Origin: an uncultured Spirochaetales bacterium
GTDB lineage: Bacteria > Spirochaetota > Spirochaetia > Sphaerochaetales > Sphaerochaetaceae
Direction: 5' to 3'
Assembly (NCBI GenBank): GCA_949297785.1
Contig: CASFTW010000008.1
Coordinates: 1-64,000 of the forward strand
Length of the DNA: 64,000 bases
Numbering within the stretch: position 1 is the stretch's first letter; each line of letters starts with the position of its first letter. Below are positions 61,206 to 64,000 of this stretch, piece after piece. The notes beneath the pieces are model-generated. The model saw only the letters and a program-made list of their open reading frames with translations, did no database searches and was not told the origin of the DNA. Position numbers and translations under genes: made by a program.

Positions 61206-63655
61206 GGTATAACATACCTGTCTACACCAGAATAACAGATGAGACAGATGACAGGGAGGATAGCGTTGACTATGCTCCCGACAGTCCTTTCGACATCCTC
61301 ATTTCTGCAGTCGCAAGACACAGCGGAGACGGGGATGTCAGTTTTTCTCTCTTTTTTCAGCCGCAGTACATTACCGGTGACCTTGCCGTCCGCATCAATA
61401 TTGATCCTTACCGCATAAGTACATTCAGGGACGGAAGCACACTGCGCTTCTACTGGAATTTTTTCTCTTCATTCATAGATGAATTCAGCTATTTTCATGA
61501 AGACGTGTTTTCAATCCGTCTCTCAGATGACCTGATAATCCCCTCTGATCCTTTCGGTATCGCAAGCGCTATCACGGGATCATTCCACAGCAATGAAGAG
61601 CGTCTGCCATTCATCGCATCGCTTGATACACAAAATTACTCCCACATGATCAGCTACAGCGATGTCTCACTCTCATCGGAGACAGGATTTTTCATGTATC
61701 GGGGCAATACAGCATCACATTCATCAGACCTGAATGCAGGACTGGCCCTGCTCGCCACAGTCAATCACGGAGATTTGTCACAGACAGCATTCTATCCCCA
61801 GTTTTTCGTCTACAGGGATTTCACGGACTTCACCGGCGGAAGCCTCTCACTCCAGCTGAACTCGGCACTCAGAATAAGTCCGGAAGGCTTTGACGGCTGG
61901 GGTATGGCACTGTCTCTTCCCCTTACAACGAAAAACCTCAGCTTCACAAGCGGACTTGCCCTTACCGGCGGAGCGCTGCAGTACGGAGAATACCTGAACG
62001 GCTATTACACAAGAAGGGAAAATGAGGACACACTCATGCTTTTTTCCCGACTGCTGTATGAAATAGAGGACTTCTCCGTCGTCATTGACATGCAGCTTCC
62101 CATCGATCTTGATCCATTCAGGATCATAAAGGGGGAGGATTATTTCTCAGTTGAAGCTTCCACAGATTTCTTCGGCATCTCCCTCGATGGAGGTTTCAGG
62201 GCAAGAGGTCTTTTCACCGACTTCTCAAGAGCAGTCAGAGAATACAGGGAAGCTTTCGTGTCACTTGGCTACAGCAACAGGGCAATAAGCACGGATATAT
62301 CATTCTCAATTGACCAGAACAGACAGTCTTCACTCACGCTCAGTGCAACACTGAGTTCATATCATGCCCTCTTCTCACGTGACGGGAATCTGTCCACAAG
62401 CCCCGGCTGGCTTGATATCGCACTGTACACAGGATACATGCAGGAACCTTCCCCCTCCGTATTCCTCCGCCCGGTAATAAGATTCAACTGGAGCCGGGAA
62501 AGCAACATCGCACTGCGCATTCCCCTGAGCTTCTCAATAGAGGATGGAGCAATCACGCTTTCATCCGGCAGCAGGAATGATGACTGGTTCGATTTCGGTT
62601 TCGGACGCGATTCGACCTTCAATGTGGTATATGACTTCATCACTGACGTCTTCTCGCTTGTCGAATCGATACACATAGGAGGGAAGGATATCGGAATATA
62701 TCTCAATGCGGAAAGAAAGGGTATTGCCGACATTTCCCTCTTCAGCGATACATACAGGAATTACGGAAAGGAAAACAGTCTGTCTCTCACCTTCGGTTTC
62801 AGCGTAAAGGAGAAAGCTGATGTGAAGGCTTTCGTGAACAATATGGAGAGACCTGATATTTTCGCATTGTCAATAGCCGTCATGCCGATGGGAGATGACG
62901 GGCCCCGGCTCATACTCGACAGTGCACTGAATATTCTCTTCAGCGAAGATGACTACAAGGCGGAAACAGCGCTGGAGATGTCACTTGAAAAAGATTTCAG
63001 CGAAGGAATAAGCACTGCATTATATGTGAACACCTATCTTGACTTCTCACCTCACGATTTCAATCTTCACATCACAAGTGCGGATGACCTCTCGCTTTCA
63101 GCAGGCCTCAGGTTTGAAACACAGGCCGGCCGCTTCACTTTCCCCCTCTCGCTGGGATTCAACAGCGGCAAGGCAAGGGAGTATTACTTTGACACATTCA
63201 CATACAGGAATCATGATTCAATCGGCAGCACGCCTTTCCTTGAGGGTTTCCACTTCTTCCTGAAAAGCGGTATCCGATGGGAAAGCGGAAGGTTTGCACT
63301 TTCGCTTGACTGGCAGATCAATTCAATGCCTTCCCTCTTTGAGGACTGCGAAAGCGACGACATCCTCGCTCTCGGCTTTTCATACAGCACCGGAGACTTC
63401 CTCATCAGCCTCGATTTCATCAGAAGGAACCTCGTCTCATCACTGAAGGATCCGGGAAATCCTGAGGCATTCTTCCTGAATGATGATTCCGTTTTCTCAA
63501 TATCAGTGGAAAAGACACTCGGACATCTGAGCTTCCAGGCATCGCTCTATTCCGCTCAGCGCTATGAGGCTGATGATGAATACCTGAACGGGATAAAAAT
63601 GGAAAAGAACTCGACTTATCCTGCATTTTCGCTTATAACAAGCTTGAGGTTCTGA
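61190..63655 (+). pseudogene. Outer-membrane beta-barrel domain (3' part of the split gene)
   Basis: The frame opens at 61190, just after a stop in that frame, and runs without a stop to 63655, about 820 codons. The first 100 codons before the best start (GTG 61505) read as good protein (GYNIPVYTRITDETDD, then FDILISAVARHSGDG), so the domain is part of the upstream gene. The rest alternates hydrophobic and polar residues with many aromatic ends and a terminal SLITSLRF, typical of an outer-membrane barrel C-terminus. No ribosome-binding site precedes 61505. In-frame joining would give 1399 residues. It is labelled a pseudogene only because the sequence as given is out of frame. Confidence 0.72.
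61193..61218 (+). promoter_or_regulatory. Possible -1 frameshift site or phase-variable A9 tract
   Basis: Zero-frame codons CTA-AAA-AAA-AAC-TAG contain the canonical slippery heptamer A-AAA-AAC directly before the stop. A five-pair hairpin GGTAT-AAC-ATACC starts three bases after the stop. A -1 slip, or a tenth A, joins the two frames exactly. Confidence 0.5.
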
Positions 63656-63658
63656 ATA

Positions 63659-64000
63659 ATGGAAATAAAACCACTGGAGAGTACACTGAGGGCGAGGATC
63701 GCCGCAGGAGAAGTCATAGAGCGGCCGCAGAGTGTCGCAAGGGAGCTTATCGACAATGCGATCGACGCAGGTGCCGATGAGATAACACTTTCAATCAGGG
63801 GAGGCGGAATCGATGAGCTCACGCTTACTGACAACGGAAAGGGAATAAGCAAAGAAGACCTGCCTCTTGCCGTAACGCAGTATGCAACCAGCAAGATAGC
63901 AAAACTGGATGATCTTTATCACCTGAGTAGCATGGGTTTCCGCGGAGAAGCCCTGCACTCCGTCGCCGCTGTCTCAAAACTCACGATCGCATCTTCATGG
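63659..64000 (+). CDS. mutL: DNA mismatch repair protein MutL, N-terminal part (window edge)
   Basis: 114 codons, cut by the window end. The GHKL ATPase motifs are complete: RIAAGEVIERPQSVARELIDNAIDAGA (Walker-like helix with the catalytic Glu), DNGKGIS, and the lid GFRGEAL. ATG 63659 lies three bases after the previous stop, so it may share its transcript. The C-terminal dimer or endonuclease half is not visible. Confidence 0.97.
   Translation, partial: MEIKPLESTLRARIAAGEVIERPQSVARELIDNAIDAGADEITLSIRGGGIDELTLTDNGKGISKEDLPLAVTQYATSKIAKLDDLYHLSSMGFRGEALHSVAAVSKLTIASSW

Overview
The window is one contiguous stretch of a bacterial chromosome. It most resembles an anaerobic, host- or sediment-associated spirochaete of the Sphaerochaeta/Treponema kind. 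That placement rests on an A/V-type ATPase operon, an oxygen-sensitive class III ribonucleotide reductase with its activase, a clostridial-type 2[4Fe-4S] ferredoxin and a flavodoxin. It also rests on the long RarA fusion protein and on clear diderm features: lipoproteins with L-T-S-C lipoboxes, an usher-like outer-membrane protein and a large beta-barrel protein. The assignment is inferred from gene content, not from a marker phylogeny.

Layout, left to right. (1) 0.3-11.6 kb, minus strand: a beta-CASP metallo-hydrolase, then an 11-gene operon read from 11.5 kb leftwards. It encodes ATPase subunits G/H, C, I, K, F, E, A, B and D, then a universal stress protein and a PTS IIA-like protein, and it has a clear promoter and terminator. 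(2) 11.6-18.1 kb, minus: a chaperone/usher-like pair with no pilin gene, a tRNA-Pro, and a glycosyltransferase with a secreted partner. (3) 18.3-21.5 kb, minus: nrdD (with a fused C-terminal redoxin domain) and nrdG, with a tandem pair of NrdR-box-like sites in front of nrdD. (4) 21.6-36.8 kb: mostly housekeeping genes on both strands (topB, xseAB, rluA-like, a BI-1 family protein, rarA fusion, SAM methyltransferase, LacX-type mutarotase, NYN protein), plus a 55-residue ferredoxin and several lipoproteins. (5) 36.8-46 kb, accessory: a truncated gene remnant, an AT-rich stretch, a hicA-hicB-third-gene toxin-antitoxin cluster beside tRNA-Gly, a PadR/HAAS-type regulator module, an unusual repeat tract, tRNA-Ala, a five-tRNA array (His, Arg, Lys, Leu, Gly), half of a tRNA-Asn, and a flavodoxin/DUF3793 unit with a promoter-operator. 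(6) 46-54.5 kb, plus: a diaminobutyrate aminotransferase/decarboxylase pair (1,3-diaminopropane formation), tig-clpP-clpX, nrnA-like, and an unrecognised HTH protein with sigma-factor-like features. (7) 54.5-64 kb, plus: rdgB, pepF, an HD hydrolase, a TtcA-like enzyme, a FecR-like/three-repeat/beta-barrel gene split by a frameshift at a nine-A run, and the start of mutL.

The most noteworthy items are as follows. The split surface-protein gene at 59.5-63.7 kb has, at the break, both a homopolymer and a canonical A-AAA-AAC slippery heptamer followed by a stop codon and a small hairpin. The orphan chaperone-usher pair has an usher with a membrane anchor and a long acidic Ser-rich linker. The DUF3793/flavodoxin promoter overlaps a perfect inverted repeat. 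The RarA C-terminal domain looks like a degenerate methyltransferase. The HTH protein may be a divergent sigma-like factor.
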